The notes: generated by a model from the letters alone, not told the origin. A stretch of DNA of 64,000 bases from Nitrospiraceae bacterium (GCA_919902505.1 CAKKRE010000002.1:151421-215420), one strand, 5' to 3'. Counted from the stretch's first letter, positions 1 to 9,932 are shown. A program made the numbers and translations.

Positions 1-329
1 GACACAACCTGCCATCGGCAGCTCCATCTGTTCTCCGCGTCGAAGGCCTCGCGATGGATACGGCCCGCCATGAAGTGACGGTCGGGGGGGTGCACGTCGA
101 ACTCACACCGAAAGAATTTCGCATCCTCCATCAATTTCTCCTCTCACCGGGAGTCGTGCTGTCGAGGCAAGATCTGCTCAATCGCGTCTGGGGGGAGGAC
201 TATGCCCTTGAAGAACATGCGTTGGATGTCCACATCCATTCGTTGCGCCAGAAAATCGAAGCAGACCCTTCCAGACCGATTTTCATCGTGACAATTCGCG
301 GAGTCGGATACAAACTTCAGAGTCCCTGA
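1..329 (+). CDS. OmpR/PhoB-family response regulator, C-terminal part (5' end outside window)
   Basis: The reading frame is open from base 3 to the TGA at 327-329, so this is the 3' part of a gene that begins upstream. The 108 visible residues form a winged-helix DNA-binding domain of the OmpR/PhoB type: ELTPKEFRIL at the start of the recognition unit, LSRQDLLNRVWG, an alpha-3 helix with VDVHIHSLRQKIE-like spacing (here LDVHIHSLRQKIE), and the terminal wing RGVGYKL. The receiver domain and phosphorylated Asp are not in the window. It should act as a transcription factor of a two-component system; no kinase gene follows on this side. The internal ATG at 54 is not the start, because the conserved domain extends upstream of it. 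Confidence 0.9.
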   Translation, partial: HNLPSAAPSVLRVEGLAMDTARHEVTVGGVHVELTPKEFRILHQFLLSPGVVLSRQDLLNRVWGEDYALEEHALDVHIHSLRQKIEADPSRPIFIVTIRGVGYKLQSP

Positions 330-368
330 CCGTTTTCTTCCGGCTCTCTCTTTCCCGTACACCACTTA

Positions 369-428
369 TGTTGCCGCGGGCCGCTGCCAAGTTCACTCCG
401 ATGAGAGAGTGAACGGGTACAGGCAACA
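369..428. repeat. Nested inverted repeat downstream of the response regulator
   Basis: An inner 8-bp perfect inverted repeat (GTTCACTC 391-398, GAGTGAAC 407-414, 8-nt loop) sits within an outer 7-bp pair (TGTTGCC 369-375, GGCAACA 422-428). It lies in the 237-bp gap between two convergent genes. It could be a bidirectional transcription end, though no clear T-run follows on either strand. The rest of the gap shows nothing recognisable. Confidence 0.45.
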
Positions 429-566
429 TGTCCCCGAATGGGCAGAGGGGTGGCGAGTGCGTCGCCGGGGCAGGGGAGAAATCAGGCTATGTATGAGGAA
501 ATGGGAAGGGTCGGCCTGCTCAGACCTGACAGACCGTCGATGGACAGGCAGCGATGCGGTGGCGAG

Positions 567-950
567 TTAAAACTCGTCCACCGACACCGGCTGCAACAGA
601 TCCCGTACCGAAAGAACCCCGACGATCGCGCCGCTCTTCAAGACACCCAGATGGCGGGTGTGGTGATGTTGCATGAGATCGGCCGCTTCCGTGATCGAAC
701 GCCGCTCATCCAAGCTGATGACGGGGCTGCTCATGATGGATTCCACGGGAACAAAATGCACCGGCCTGTTTTCACCCACGACTTTTCGCACGATATCGGA
801 CTCGGTCACGATGCCGACCACACGGTCGTTCTGCTCGATAAACACGCTGCCGACATGGCGCTCGTTCATCACTCTGGCTGCGTCCGCCGCCGAAGTGCCG
901 GCCGGCACCGTCACCAGCTTCTTCGTCATGAGCTCACTGACTGTCACCAT
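567..950 (-). CDS. Tandem CBS-domain protein
   Basis: A 127-residue protein made almost entirely of two CBS motifs. The first covers about residues 1-62 (VSELMTKKLVTVPAGTS ... GIVTESDIVRKV) and the second about 68-125 (VESIMSSPVISL ... GVLSVRDLLQP). Stand-alone CBS pairs usually bind adenine nucleotides and regulate partners; the partner is not identifiable here. The ATG at 950 is chosen over an in-frame ATG ten codons upstream because AGGAGG lies seven bases before it. It is convergent with the response regulator. Its molecular role is unknown beyond likely nucleotide sensing. Confidence 0.85.
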   Translation of the reverse strand: MVTVSELMTKKLVTVPAGTSAADAARVMNERHVGSVFIEQNDRVVGIVTESDIVRKVVGENRPVHFVPVESIMSSPVISLDERRSITEAADLMQHHHTRHLGVLKSGAIVGVLSVRDLLQPVSVDEF

Positions 951-1162
951 ACTGTATCCTCCTTGTTGAATGTGTCTCATCGGCGGCTGTCTCTCACCTT
1001 GCCGATGCTCTAACAGGGAGCATAATCCTGCTACGTTCCAGGACGGTTAGGCGACCGTAAATTCTCTGTTACGAATGGGCTCGAAGTGGACTGCGAGGAG
1101 GACAGGCGCGGCACAGGCGAGGATCGCCCGTGCCGTACCCTGAGAGAAATGCCGGGGAACGA

Positions 1163-1738
1163 CTACTCTTTCACTACGAAGTGGACACTGCGGTTCTTCT
1201 GCCAGCAGACCGGATTGTGCTGAAGACACAACGGCCGGTCTTTTCCGTAACTGGTCGTATCGACCTGGAGCTGACTCATGCCCAACGATTCGAGGTACCG
1301 TTTCACGGAGAGGGCTCGCCGTTCACCCAACACCAGATTGTATTCGGAAGTCCCGACTTCGTCGCAACGGCCTTCCAGCAACACTTTGGTCACCCGGTTG
1401 TCTTTCAACCGCTTGGCATTGGCTTCGACCGCCGTGAGCGCATCGTCCCGCAGGACGTATTGGTCAAAATCAAACAGCACATCGGGGAACGGAATGTTCT
1501 GCTCCCCGGTCGCATTTCGCGCGGCCATCTCCACCGATCGTAACGGCACCGGAGCCGGTTCCGGCGGGGCGGGGATTTCCTGTACCGGAGCCGCAGCCAC
1601 ACGCTCCTCCGCGCGGGGCTTCGGTGGAGTCGCCGTCACTCCGCCACTGGTTCCCGATTTGCTCGCGCAGCCGTCAAGAAACAGGGGGCCGGCGACGGCA
1701 AGCAATCCGAGCAGGACAAACGGGCGCAAACGTATCAT
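1163..1738 (-). CDS. OmpA/Pal-like peptidoglycan-associated lipoprotein
   Basis: 191 residues. The N-terminus is a hydrophobic signal (FVLLGLLAVAGPLFLDGC), with Cys24 in a lipobox-like position, although LDGC is not a textbook lipobox. A Pro/Ala-rich linker follows. Residues ~85-191 form an OmpA-type domain, with LFDFDQYVL, the motif GRCDEVGTSEYN and GERRALSVKRYL, as in Pal. Such proteins bind peptidoglycan from the outer membrane. No tol genes are adjacent, so it could be a Pal paralogue rather than the Tol-Pal partner. GGAGG lies six bases before the ATG. Two extra cysteines near the C-terminus (RPLCLQHNPVCW) could form a disulfide. Confidence 0.85.
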   Translation of the reverse strand: MIRLRPFVLLGLLAVAGPLFLDGCASKSGTSGGVTATPPKPRAEERVAAAPVQEIPAPPEPAPVPLRSVEMAARNATGEQNIPFPDVLFDFDQYVLRDDALTAVEANAKRLKDNRVTKVLLEGRCDEVGTSEYNLVLGERRALSVKRYLESLGMSQLQVDTTSYGKDRPLCLQHNPVCWQKNRSVHFVVKE

Positions 1739-1812
1739 GAAAACCTCCGGCGCTAGGTGAGTTCGTGGAGTGGACGAGGCACAGAATAATCAAATCGAAC
1801 GAACAGGGCAAG

Positions 1813-4800
1813 TTACTTCTTCTCGGCACAGCGATCGTAGACGCGTCGCGAATCCGACAACGGCTCCCACCGTAGGATCTGCAGCGCGTCGTCCACGTAA
1901 GCCGGCGTGCGCATTCCGTTGAGCACGGAAGTCACCCCCGTTGTGCTGGCGAGAATCCACAGCGCCTTCTGCGACAAGGTGGCCTTCCGTCTCGGTTCGG
2001 GCAACAGTGGATCGATGGTTCGATGCAGCTCTTCCGCGCGCAGGCGGCTCCGCTCGCTGGCTTCCCGATGCAACGTGCGCAGGAGCGCGAGGAGTTCCGG
2101 GACGTACCGGTCACGCCAGGTTTCCCACTGCTCAGCAATGGTACCCGTAAACGCTTCGGAGAGCACGCGAAGCACCTGATTGACGTGGGGTGCAATCATC
2201 TGCGTTTCGATTTGCTCCCAATGTTCCAAGCCCTGCACCTGCGTGCGGATGCGGTTCAGTTCGTCGGCCCATCGAAAAAAGTCTGCGGGAAGCATGCCTT
2301 GGCCGCTGTGAGCCACTGCCGGCGCAAGATCCTTTCGATACGCTTCTTCCAGGAGGGCCACCTTCTGTCGTTGCGGCTCGAAGTCCGCCTCCGGCGCCGG
2401 CGCCGGCACATCGGCCAACCGCACCACGCCGCCGCGCTGGGCCGGCATCGCATTCAGCGGGCGATTCACGAGCACCGCGACACCTTCCCTCATGGCTTCA
2501 GCCAGCAAGGTGCTGCCGTTGTCCGGACCCGTATTCTTTATCAACGTCGCGCCGGACTCGTGCACATTCATCGGGCACTGCAAGACCGTGAAATGATGAG
2601 CGGCCGCTCCGACATTCTTCGCCGCCGCCTTCGCGGCTGCAATCATGCGAGACAGAGAAGTGGCGCCGGACTCGTCCGGAGATGCCGTGGACGTATTGGA
2701 CGAGACGCCGTACCCGCGCAGCCGGCCTGCTTCGACCTGCCTTTCGCAATACTCGAATGCCAGTTGCAACCGCGCATAAAATTCATCGCGCAGCGTGGAC
2801 AGTTCCCGTTGCTCACCGGCGCCGAGCCGGGTCGCGTGGGACAGGAAATACTCCGGGTTGTGGAGCAAACAGACATCCAACGTCGCCAATCCCAGTCGAT
2901 CCAGCGACAGCGTCAATTGATCCGCTAGAAACTCTGGATGGATACAGTGCCAGATGTCGTCGCCGTACTTCACCATGTCCGGATAGGGCTTCCCGGCTTT
3001 TTCCCGCGTTTTGGCCTGGGCCAGATTCTGGCCTTGCACATAGCCGATCTTCGACACCACGATGATGTCCTCGCGGGCCACTTCACCGGCACGGATCAAT
3101 TGCTGCAGGACCGCGCCCACCACTTGCTCGCTCTCACCGTCCATATAATTCGTCGAGGTGTCGATCAGATTACAGCCCGAGCGAATCGCCTTGAGCAAGG
3201 CTTCCCGATGCTCCGCTTCCCGTTGCCCGACCCGGTAGGTGCCGAATCCCAGGCGGCTCACCGTGAGTCCCATCGCCCCGAACGGCCCGAACCCATGGGC
3301 CAGGGAGCCTGGCCCGGTGGCATCGTGGATCTTCCGGGCGGCGTAACCGGCCGTGCCCTGAACGGTCGCGCTCCCTGGATACAAATTTCCGCTCAAGACC
3401 TTCTGCTCGGGCGCAGCCAATGACGGTGCAGCTTTGTGCGACGGATCGAGTAGGCCAGGGAGATCTGCGGGATCAATGATCGGTTGTCGGCAAGCAAAAT
3501 TCCGACAGACATAGAGCGCCGCCTTACCGCCGACCAGGGTCTTCCCTTGCAACAGCGGATGGGTCGGTTCGGACTGCTGCGATGTCCGATAGGCGATAAC
3601 ACGATTCGGAATATAGGTCCGGCTGACTGCCGCGCGTAACGCGACGGTGTTGGGATCGCCGGATACCCCGATGACGGCCATTTCAACCGGGCCGCTGGTC
3701 AACAAATCGACGACGATCAAACTCTTCGCGAACGCGCGCGGGTAGCGGGCGACCTGGCGACCGTAGGCACGGATTGCCGCAGCAGCCGCCTGCCGGAAAT
3801 CATCCCGCCCGAAGTGGTAGGACAATCTGGCCAGCGCCGAGGCCGCCACAGCATTCCCGCTCGGCGTGGCTCCGTCCGGACCTTCACGGCTGCGCATGAT
3901 CAGGGCTTCATGGCCGGTGGCCGTGGTGAAGAACCCGCCGTGCTGATTGTCGGAGAAATCCGCCAGGATGCGCTCCGCGAGCCGCACCGCCGCAGACAGG
4001 TACCGCTCGTTGCCGCCTGCTTCATAGGTGTCGATCAAGCCTTCGGCAAAGTAGGCATAGTCTTCCAGGTAGGCATCCAGGTGAGCCGTGCCGGCGCGAT
4101 AGGTCCGCAACAGTCGTCCGTCAGTCTTGGAGAGCGTCGTCAGGAGAAACTCACAGGCGCGCTCGGCAGCCGCCCGGTACCGCGGCATGTCGAACACCCG
4201 CCCGGCTTCTGCCATGGCACTGATCATCATCCCGTTCCAGGCGGTGATGACCTTGTCATCGAGCCCGGGCGGAACCCGTTTCGCGCGCGCCTCATAGAGC
4301 AACGGCTTGACTCGATCGATGGTCGCCTGCAAGTCCTCAACGGTCAGCCCTAGCTCGTTCGCCACCGACGCGACGGGCTTGGCCGTATGCAGCACGTTCT
4401 TGTGCTCCCAGTTGCCGGCCGTTGTGACATCGTAATAGGCACAGATCCGACGCACGTCCTCTTCGTTCGAGAGCACCGCGCGAATCTCATCCGGCGTCCA
4501 GACGAAGAATTTGCCTTCCACCCCTTCAGAGTCGGCATCGGTCGCGGAATAAAACCCGCCCTCGGGGGACGTCATTTCCTTCAGAATATAGTCGAGGGTC
4601 TCACAGGCCACGCGGCGGTAGTTTTGATCGCCGGTCACCTGAAACGCTTCAACATAGACGCGCGCCAGCAAGGCGTTGTCGTAGAGCATCTTCTCGAAAT
4701 GGGGCACCAGCCACCGTTCGTCCGTCGAATAGCGCGCGAAACCGCCGCCGATCTGGTCGTAGATCCCGCCGGCCGCCATGGCATCCAGCGTGGTGCGGAC

Positions 4801-5511
4801 CATCGTGAGCGTGTGGGGATCCTTTGTGCGGTGATAACAATGGAGCAACAGCGAGAGGCCGGTGGCAGGTGGAAACTTCGGGGCGCCGCCGAATCCTCCC
4901 AGCTTGGCATCGAAGTCCTCCGCAAACTGGGTCACGGCCATGTCGAGTTCGGCTTCGCCGACCGTGGTCGGGGAAGGGGCGTGACTGCCGTCCTGCAGGC
5001 GCGCGGTGAGCGTGGCCGCTTGCGCGACGACGCCGGCGTGGTCCTTCTCCCAGTACTCGGCAATTTTCTTCAGCAGGGTGGGGAAGCCCGGACGGCCCCA
5101 TCGATCCTCCGGCGGAAAATAGGTTCCGGCAAAAAACGGTTTCTGATCGGGGGTGAGAAACACGGTCATCGGCCAGCCGCCCTGATTCCGGTTCAGCGCC
5201 AGCGTGGCCTGCATGTAGATCTCATCAAGATCGGGCCGCTCTTCGCGATCGACTTTGATGCAGACGAAATGTTGATTCATCAGCCGGGCGATCGCCTCGT
5301 TCTCAAACGATTCCCGCTCCATGACGTGACACCAATGGCAGGAGGAATACCCGATGGAGAGCAGAATCGGTCGATTCAGCTTCGCCGCCTGGCCCAAGGC
5401 CTCCGGCCCCCAGGGATACCAATCCACCGGGTTATAGGCATGTTGCAGGAGATAGGGACTGGTCTGCTGTATGAGGCGATTCGGCTTGCGGCCGGCGGTG
5501 GTGCTGGTCAT
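1813..5511 (-). CDS. DUF255 (YyaL/SSP411-like) thioredoxin-fold protein fused to an aldo-keto reductase
   Basis: 1232 residues, nearly twice the usual length of YyaL-type proteins. Residues ~10-170 are the DUF255 thioredoxin-like domain, with the family hallmarks [17 protein letters not shown] and a CHWC motif near residue 58. A six-hairpin-glycosidase-like alpha-helical region follows to about residue 600. From about residue 745 to the end lies an aldo-keto reductase. The usual catalytic residues can be seen: Asp and Tyr in [13 protein letters not shown], Lys in VVSKIGYV and His in CLLHNPEYF. The two halves are joined by ~100 residues without a stop or frameshift, so this appears to be a real fusion. 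The substrate is unknown. No partner gene is adjacent on the same strand. Confidence 0.88.
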   Translation of the reverse strand: MTSTTAGRKPNRLIQQTSPYLLQHAYNPVDWYPWGPEALGQAAKLNRPILLSIGYSSCHWCHVMERESFENEAIARLMNQHFVCIKVDREERPDLDEIYMQATLALNRNQGGWPMTVFLTPDQKPFFAGTYFPPEDRWGRPGFPTLLKKIAEYWEKDHAGVVAQAATLTARLQDGSHAPSPTTVGEAELDMAVTQFAEDFDAKLGGFGGAPKFPPATGLSLLLHCYHRTKDPHTLTMVRTTLDAMAAGGIYDQIGGGFARYSTDERWLVPHFEKMLYDNALLARVYVEAFQVTGDQNYRRVACETLDYILKEMTSPEGGFYSATDADSEGVEGKFFVWTPDEIRAVLSNEEDVRRICAYYDVTTAGNWEHKNVLHTAKPVASVANELGLTVEDLQATIDRVKPLLYEARAKRVPPGLDDKVITAWNGMMISAMAEAGRVFDMPRYRAAAERACEFLLTTLSKTDGRLLRTYRAGTAHLDAYLEDYAYFAEGLIDTYEAGGNERYLSAAVRLAERILADFSDNQHGGFFTTATGHEALIMRSREGPDGATPSGNAVAASALARLSYHFGRDDFRQAAAAAIRAYGRQVARYPRAFAKSLIVVDLLTSGPVEMAVIGVSGDPNTVALRAAVSRTYIPNRVIAYRTSQQSEPTHPLLQGKTLVGGKAALYVCRNFACRQPIIDPADLPGLLDPSHKAAPSLAAPEQKVLSGNLYPGSATVQGTAGYAARKIHDATGPGSLAHGFGPFGAMGLTVSRLGFGTYRVGQREAEHREALLKAIRSGCNLIDTSTNYMDGESEQVVGAVLQQLIRAGEVAREDIIVVSKIGYVQGQNLAQAKTREKAGKPYPDMVKYGDDIWHCIHPEFLADQLTLSLDRLGLATLDVCLLHNPEYFLSHATRLGAGEQRELSTLRDEFYARLQLAFEYCERQVEAGRLRGYGVSSNTSTASPDESGATSLSRMIAAAKAAAKNVGAAAHHFTVLQCPMNVHESGATLIKNTGPDNGSTLLAEAMREGVAVLVNRPLNAMPAQRGGVVRLADVPAPAPEADFEPQRQKVALLEEAYRKDLAPAVAHSGQGMLPADFFRWADELNRIRTQVQGLEHWEQIETQMIAPHVNQVLRVLSEAFTGTIAEQWETWRDRYVPELLALLRTLHREASERSRLRAEELHRTIDPLLPEPRRKATLSQKALWILASTTGVTSVLNGMRTPAYVDDALQILRWEPLSDSRRVYDRCAEKK

Positions 5512-5585
5512 GCGCGAACCGTATCACGCACCGATTGAATGGGTCAATGAAGCGGAGGGGAGAATGAGTGGCAGCCGCGCGAGGC

Positions 5586-5629
5586 AAAAAAATTGGCCCG
5601 CGCCGGCATCCGGAGTCGCGAGCCAATTT
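5586..5629 (-). terminator. Rho-independent terminator of the small repeat-protein gene
   Basis: Read on the minus strand, AAATTGGC (5629-5622) pairs with GCCAATTT (5597-5590) around a GC-rich interior, followed by an uninterrupted run of seven T (A5586-5592 on plus). It begins about 30 bases after the stop at 5659, so it should end that transcript. Confidence 0.8.
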
Positions 5630-5658
5630 AGACTACGAAAGAACGTCGGAAGCGGGGA

Positions 5659-5883
5659 TCAGTGTCCGCCCTTCTTTTCGTCCTTCTTCTTCTCTTCGCC
5701 GAACACGGTCTGGGACAGGTGTCCACCCTTCTTCTCGTCCTTCTTCTTCTCTTCACCGAAGAGGGTCTGGGAGAAGTGGCCGCCCTTCTTCTCGTCCTTC
5801 TTCTTGTCGTCGCCGGCGAAAGACGGGGCGGTGAATGCAACGAGAATGGCTGCCGCTACGAATGCAAATAGAGCACGCTTCAT
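5659..5883 (-). CDS. Small secreted Lys/Asp/Gly/His repeat protein
   Basis: 74 residues. An N-terminal signal peptide (MKRALFAFVAAAILVAFTAPSFA) probably ends after SFA. The mature ~50 residues are three copies of KKDEKKGGH, separated by HFSQTLFGEE-like linkers, giving a 19-residue period. The mature protein is extremely charged, and each unit ends in Gly-Gly-His. The ATG at 5883 is preceded by AGGAGGGG at good spacing; the longer open frame upstream has no such signal. I know no family for it. Metal binding by the repeated GGH, or an intrinsically disordered envelope peptide, are possibilities only. Confidence 0.7.
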   Translation of the reverse strand: MKRALFAFVAAAILVAFTAPSFAGDDKKKDEKKGGHFSQTLFGEEKKKDEKKGGHLSQTVFGEEKKKDEKKGGH

Positions 5884-6333
5884 GGAAACCCCTCCTTGAA
5901 AGGTTGAGAATATAAGTGCCCACCACAAGGGCGGGCCGAGGGTAGCCAACCTGTCAAAAAAAGTCAACGAAACTCTTCACCATCTTGTTTTTCCTACGCA
6001 GAAAGCCCAGCAGGCCCCGGGACGCTCCCTGGCGAACAGCTCCACAATCTTTTCCGGTTGGATTCGAATCAAAGCTGAATTCTCAACATGATATGAGCTG
6101 AACATCAACTCATCATTGCGTCTTCATCCTCTCCAGCGGCAGCCATCGTCCTCGTGTCACCGTTCCTGCGACTCTCACATCTCCACTACGTGCATCGGAA
6201 GATCCCTGGAGACAGCTCCTGCTCGGTGAGACGCGGCAGCCCTGCACAGCCAACGGGCCATCGGGTCCGCACCCGCGTGTCATCCACTGTGATACACTCT
6301 TGAACAAGGCCACTCACCTCCGGGTCGCAGCCT
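5884..6333. other. 450-bp intergenic region between divergent genes
   Basis: This gap holds the 5' regions of the small repeat protein (left) and the malic enzyme (right). I find no convincing ORF, repeat or clear -35/-10 pair in it. It presumably contains promoters for both flanking genes. Confidence 0.5.
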
Positions 6334-7776
6334 ATGACTACCGATGATATCGGGCCCTATTCCAACTACCGCCTGACCGTCCGCCTCGCACTCCTCAACA
6401 AACCGGGTATCTTCGCAAAAGTCGCCGGACTGCTGGCCGAAGAGGGGGCCAACCTCGGGGCCGTGGACATCGTGTCGGCGAATGCCGAACGCATGATCAG
6501 GGACATTACCTTCGACGTCCAGAATGAGGCGCACGGAGAACATGTCCTCGAACGCCTCGAAGCCCTGCCGGAAGTGAATGTGCTCTCGGCGTCCGACCGC
6601 ATTTTCCTCCTCCATCTAGGCGGAAAAATCAGAGTCCAGAGCAAAGTCTCGGTCAATACGCGCAACGTCCTCTCGATGATTTACACCCCCGGCGTGGGAC
6701 GTGTCTGCCAGGCCATCGCAAAAGACCCATCGAAAGCCTATGCCTTCACGATCAAGAGCAATAGCGTGGCCGTTGTCACCGACGGATCTGCGGTCCTGGG
6801 ATTGGGCAATCTCGGCCCGGCCGCAGCGCTGCCGGTCATGGAAGGCAAGGTCATGCTCTTCAAGGAGTTGGCCGGGATCGATGCCTGGCCGATTTGTGTT
6901 TCCACACAGGATCCCGATGAAATCATCCGCATCGTTCGCGGCATCGCCCCCGGTTTCGGCGGCATCAACCTCGAAGACATCAGCGCCCCGCGTTGCTTTG
7001 AAATTGAACGGGCGCTCAAGACGTCCCTCGACATTCCCGTCATGCACGACGATCAGCACGGTACGGCCGTCGTCCTCCTGGCCGCTCTGACCAATGCGTT
7101 GAAGGTGGTCGGAAAACGAATGGAGGATGTCCGGATCGTGGTGAACGGCCTGGGCGCAGCCGGAACCGCCTGTTGCCGTATTCTGCTCGCCGCCGGGGCG
7201 TCCCATCTCATTGGATGCGACAAAGAAGGCATTGTGTTGATGGGTGATGCGGAAGAACTGCGAGCCTGCCGCACCGATCTTCACGCCTGCATCCGTCGGG
7301 ATCGGCCGCGCGGGACGCTCCACGATGCCTTGAAGGGCGCCGACGTGTTCATCGGGCTCTCCGTGGGCAATGTGCTGAACCGGGAGGATCTCGAACGGAT
7401 GAATCAGGACCGGATCGTCTTCGCGATGGCCAACCCCGATCCGGAGATCGAGCCGAAGGTGGGCGATGAGGCCTCACGGATCTTCGCCACCGGCCGGTCG
7501 GACTTTCCCAACCAGATCAACAACGCCCTGTCGTTTCCCGGAATTTTCCGCGGGGCGCTCGACGTGCAAGCCAGCGAGATCAACGAAGCCATGAAGCTGG
7601 CGGCGGCCGAGGCCATTGCCGGTTGTGTGCCGGCCGAAGCCCTGTCGGAGGACTACATCGTCCCCAGCGTGTTCGATCGCGACGTGGTGCCGCGCGTCGC
7701 GAAGGCGGTGGCCGCCGCTGCGCGCGCAACCGACGTGGCCCGCCGCCGTATCCGGATCGACGACGACCTCCGCTGA
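6334..7776 (+). CDS. NAD(P)-dependent malic enzyme with N-terminal ACT domain
   Basis: 480 residues. Residues ~10-90 form an ACT domain (YRLTVRLALLNKPGIFAKVAGLL), a typical small-ligand sensor. The rest is bacterial malic enzyme. It has YTPGVGRVCQAIAKDP, the active-site region LGNLGPAAALPVMEGK, IDAWPICVSTQDPDE and the metal/substrate motif IPVMHDDQHGTAVV. It also has the Rossmann motif NGLGAAGTACCR and a C-terminal NPDPEI ... FPNQINNALSFPGIFRGALD. It oxidatively decarboxylates malate to pyruvate in the cytoplasm. The ACT domain suggests allosteric control by an amino acid or similar ligand (inference). The cofactor cannot be fixed from sequence by eye. The ATG lacks a strong Shine-Dalgarno sequence. 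Confidence 0.92.
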   Translation: MTTDDIGPYSNYRLTVRLALLNKPGIFAKVAGLLAEEGANLGAVDIVSANAERMIRDITFDVQNEAHGEHVLERLEALPEVNVLSASDRIFLLHLGGKIRVQSKVSVNTRNVLSMIYTPGVGRVCQAIAKDPSKAYAFTIKSNSVAVVTDGSAVLGLGNLGPAAALPVMEGKVMLFKELAGIDAWPICVSTQDPDEIIRIVRGIAPGFGGINLEDISAPRCFEIERALKTSLDIPVMHDDQHGTAVVLLAALTNALKVVGKRMEDVRIVVNGLGAAGTACCRILLAAGASHLIGCDKEGIVLMGDAEELRACRTDLHACIRRDRPRGTLHDALKGADVFIGLSVGNVLNREDLERMNQDRIVFAMANPDPEIEPKVGDEASRIFATGRSDFPNQINNALSFPGIFRGALDVQASEINEAMKLAAAEAIAGCVPAEALSEDYIVPSVFDRDVVPRVAKAVAAAARATDVARRRIRIDDDLR

Positions 7777-7924
7777 CCGCACACCCGTCATCTCCCTGCC
7801 GTTTCTTTTCTTGCTTGGCGTAGTCCTCTCACCCCATGTACAGTACGCACATATTCCGATGAGACCAGTTCGTCCGCGCGTCATCCCCAGTCGGGATTCG
7901 CCGCGACCGCCCTGAGAAATCAAC

Positions 7925-9184
7925 GTGACACCAACCACTATCGAAATGATCGGGACCGCTCTGTTTGCCGTCGCGATCCTGCATACCTTCTCCACCGCAT
8001 TGTTTGAGCACCTGGCCCACACAAGGCCGGCGCATGCCGGGCTATGGCATTTGCTGGGGGAAGTCGAAGTCGTCTTCGGCTTCTGGGCGCTCGTCCTCAT
8101 CGCCGTCATGTTCGTCACCGACGGGCCGGCTGCCGCGACCCACTACCTCGACTCACGCAACTTCACGGAACCGCTGTTCGTCTTCGCCATCATGGTCATC
8201 GCGGGCACGCGCCCGATCCTGCATGCCGCCACGAGCGGAGTGCGGCTGCTCAGCATGGCCCTCCCGCTGCCGCACAATCTGAGTGCCTATTTCACCATGC
8301 TGACGCTGGTCCCGTTGCTGGGGTCATTCATCACCGAACCTGCAGCCATGACCCTGGCCGCCCTGATGCTGCGCGACCGGTTTTTTCGGAACGGCCTTTC
8401 GAAACCCTTGAGGTATGCCACCCTGGGAGTGTTGTTCGTGAATGTGTCGATCGGCGGGACGCTCACACCCTTTGCCGCGCCTCCGGTCTTAATGGTGGCC
8501 GGCACCTGGAACTGGGACTTCCCGTTCATGATGGGACACTTCGGATGGAAAGCCGCTATCGTGGTTGTCGTCAACGCGCTGGCTTCGGCGCTGCTGTTCC
8601 GTAGGGAGCTCTGTCGAATCTCTGCAGAGGGCCGCGAAACAGCGCATGGCAGGGTGCCCTTCACGATGGTCGTGCTGCACCTGGTGTTTCTTGGCATCGT
8701 GGTGCTCTTCGCCCATCACCCGGTGATGTTCCTGGGAGTCTTTCTGTTCTTTCTGGGTGTCGCCCAGGCGTACGAACGACATCAGGACCGCTTGATCCTG
8801 CGTGAGGGCTTACTGGTGGGATTCTTTCTGGCAGGCCTGGTCGTGATGGGCGGGCAGCAGCAGTGGTGGTTGCAACCGGTCCTGTTGAGCATGAGCAACG
8901 ATGCGGTCTTCTTCGGGGCAACCATCCTGACGGCCTTCACCGACAATGCGGCGTTGACCTATCTCGGGTCGCTCGTGGAAGGCTTGTCGGATGGATTTAA
9001 ATACGCGCTGGTGGCCGGCGCAGTCACGGGCGGCGGCCTGACCATCATCGCCAATGCGCCGAACCCGGCCGGCGTGGCCATGCTTCGCGGCCACTTCGAG
9101 GATGAGTCCATCAATCCGTTGGGACTCTTCCTGGGTGCGTTGCCACCCACGATCCTCGCTGCGCTCGGCTTCTGGTGCCTGTAG
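7925..9184 (+). CDS. Putative Na+/H+ antiporter-like membrane protein
   Basis: 419 residues, almost wholly hydrophobic with about ten to twelve membrane segments. It resembles the putative Na+/H+ antiporter family (Pfam Na_H_antiport_3 type). Conserved-looking polar membrane motifs include GSFITEPAAMTLAA, NVSIGGTLTPFAAPPVL and TAFTDNAALTYLGSL, reminiscent of half-helix ion sites in the ion-transporter superfamily. It probably exchanges cations across the inner membrane; the ion is not known. A GTG start at 7925 is used, with only a weak purine-rich stretch upstream; no ATG fits the hydrophobic N-terminus better. It follows the malic enzyme after 148 bases and may be separately transcribed. 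Confidence 0.75.
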   Translation: MTPTTIEMIGTALFAVAILHTFSTALFEHLAHTRPAHAGLWHLLGEVEVVFGFWALVLIAVMFVTDGPAAATHYLDSRNFTEPLFVFAIMVIAGTRPILHAATSGVRLLSMALPLPHNLSAYFTMLTLVPLLGSFITEPAAMTLAALMLRDRFFRNGLSKPLRYATLGVLFVNVSIGGTLTPFAAPPVLMVAGTWNWDFPFMMGHFGWKAAIVVVVNALASALLFRRELCRISAEGRETAHGRVPFTMVVLHLVFLGIVVLFAHHPVMFLGVFLFFLGVAQAYERHQDRLILREGLLVGFFLAGLVVMGGQQQWWLQPVLLSMSNDAVFFGATILTAFTDNAALTYLGSLVEGLSDGFKYALVAGAVTGGGLTIIANAPNPAGVAMLRGHFEDESINPLGLFLGALPPTILAALGFWCL

Positions 9185-9299
9185 ACCGCTCATCCCTTCA
9201 CCAGACCCCGATGCTCCGCTCTTATCGAAGCGCAAACGGTTGTGCTAAGATGCCCGCGACCAGGCCGGAACCCTGGAGGTTCGCGCCCGACGAGGACTT

Positions 9300-9929
9300 G
9301 TGGCCTTTTCAACTAATCGCCTGTTTAAATATCAACGGGGCATGCGACGGCGCATCGGCATGTTGCGCGCCAAGAACATCGATAGCATGGAGTTTGCCGT
9401 CGATTTCATGATGCAGGAACGGGTCGACAGTTACTTCCGCATCGAACCGGGCCTCGAGGAAGTTGAATGCTCGCTGCAGCAGATCGAAGACGAATTGGAC
9501 CTGGTGAAGGATGTCTCGGGCGCCGTTCGACTGGAGTCCAGATTGGAGTTCGTCGAAGACCGCTGGGATGAACTCGACAGCGAAGTGCGGGAACGCCCGC
9601 GGCGTCGCCGCCGCAAAATCAACCTGGCCGACTTTCTCAAGGCGGCGGGAGGGGAGGGAAGTCCCACCGGCGCGACCAATGAAGTCACCAATGCGTACGA
9701 TGCCTATCAGATTCTGGGTCTCGAGTTCGGCACTCCGCTCGCCGATGTGACCACCTCCTTCCGTCAACGCGCCAAAGAACTCCACCCCGATGCACGCAAC
9801 GGCGACCGCAGTTCAGAACCAGAGCTCCGGCGCATCCTCGAAGCCTATCAATTCCTCAAAGAGTACTTGAGCCTGAGCAACACCGAACCGCCGATTTCGC
9901 GCGGAGCGGAATATCGTCCCACAGAGTAA
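9300..9929 (+). CDS. J-domain (DnaJ-like) protein
   Basis: 209 residues. The N-terminal half is acidic and helical (EVECSLQQIEDELDLVKD), probably a coiled coil, followed by the basic patch RPRRRRRK. Residues ~138-195 form a J domain: YQILGLEFGTPLADVTTSF, then KELHPD with the essential HPD tripeptide, and a last helix RILEAYQFLKEYL. It should stimulate an Hsp70 ATPase. The C-terminal placement of the J domain is less common than an N-terminal one. The gene starts at GTG 9300 and ends three bases before rnd, so the two are probably cotranscribed. Confidence 0.82.
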   Translation: MAFSTNRLFKYQRGMRRRIGMLRAKNIDSMEFAVDFMMQERVDSYFRIEPGLEEVECSLQQIEDELDLVKDVSGAVRLESRLEFVEDRWDELDSEVRERPRRRRRKINLADFLKAAGGEGSPTGATNEVTNAYDAYQILGLEFGTPLADVTTSFRQRAKELHPDARNGDRSSEPELRRILEAYQFLKEYLSLSNTEPPISRGAEYRPTE

Positions 9930-9932
9930 CCC

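Noticed and set aside
438..1013. 191-codon plus-strand ORF
   Set aside because: It is antisense to the CBS gene, which has clear domains and a good ribosome site.
2023..2928. 301-codon plus-strand ORF
   Set aside because: It is a shadow of the aldo-keto reductase half of the minus-strand gene.
4387..5538. 383-codon plus-strand ORF opposite the DUF255-AKR gene
   Set aside because: It is fully antisense to a gene with strong domain matches. Its translation is Arg/Gly-rich with no recognisable motif.
5665..5830. Regular repeats that might suggest a CRISPR array
   Set aside because: The 57-bp repeats are in frame and encode the KKDEKKGGH protein. There are no unique spacers of constant length and no cas genes.
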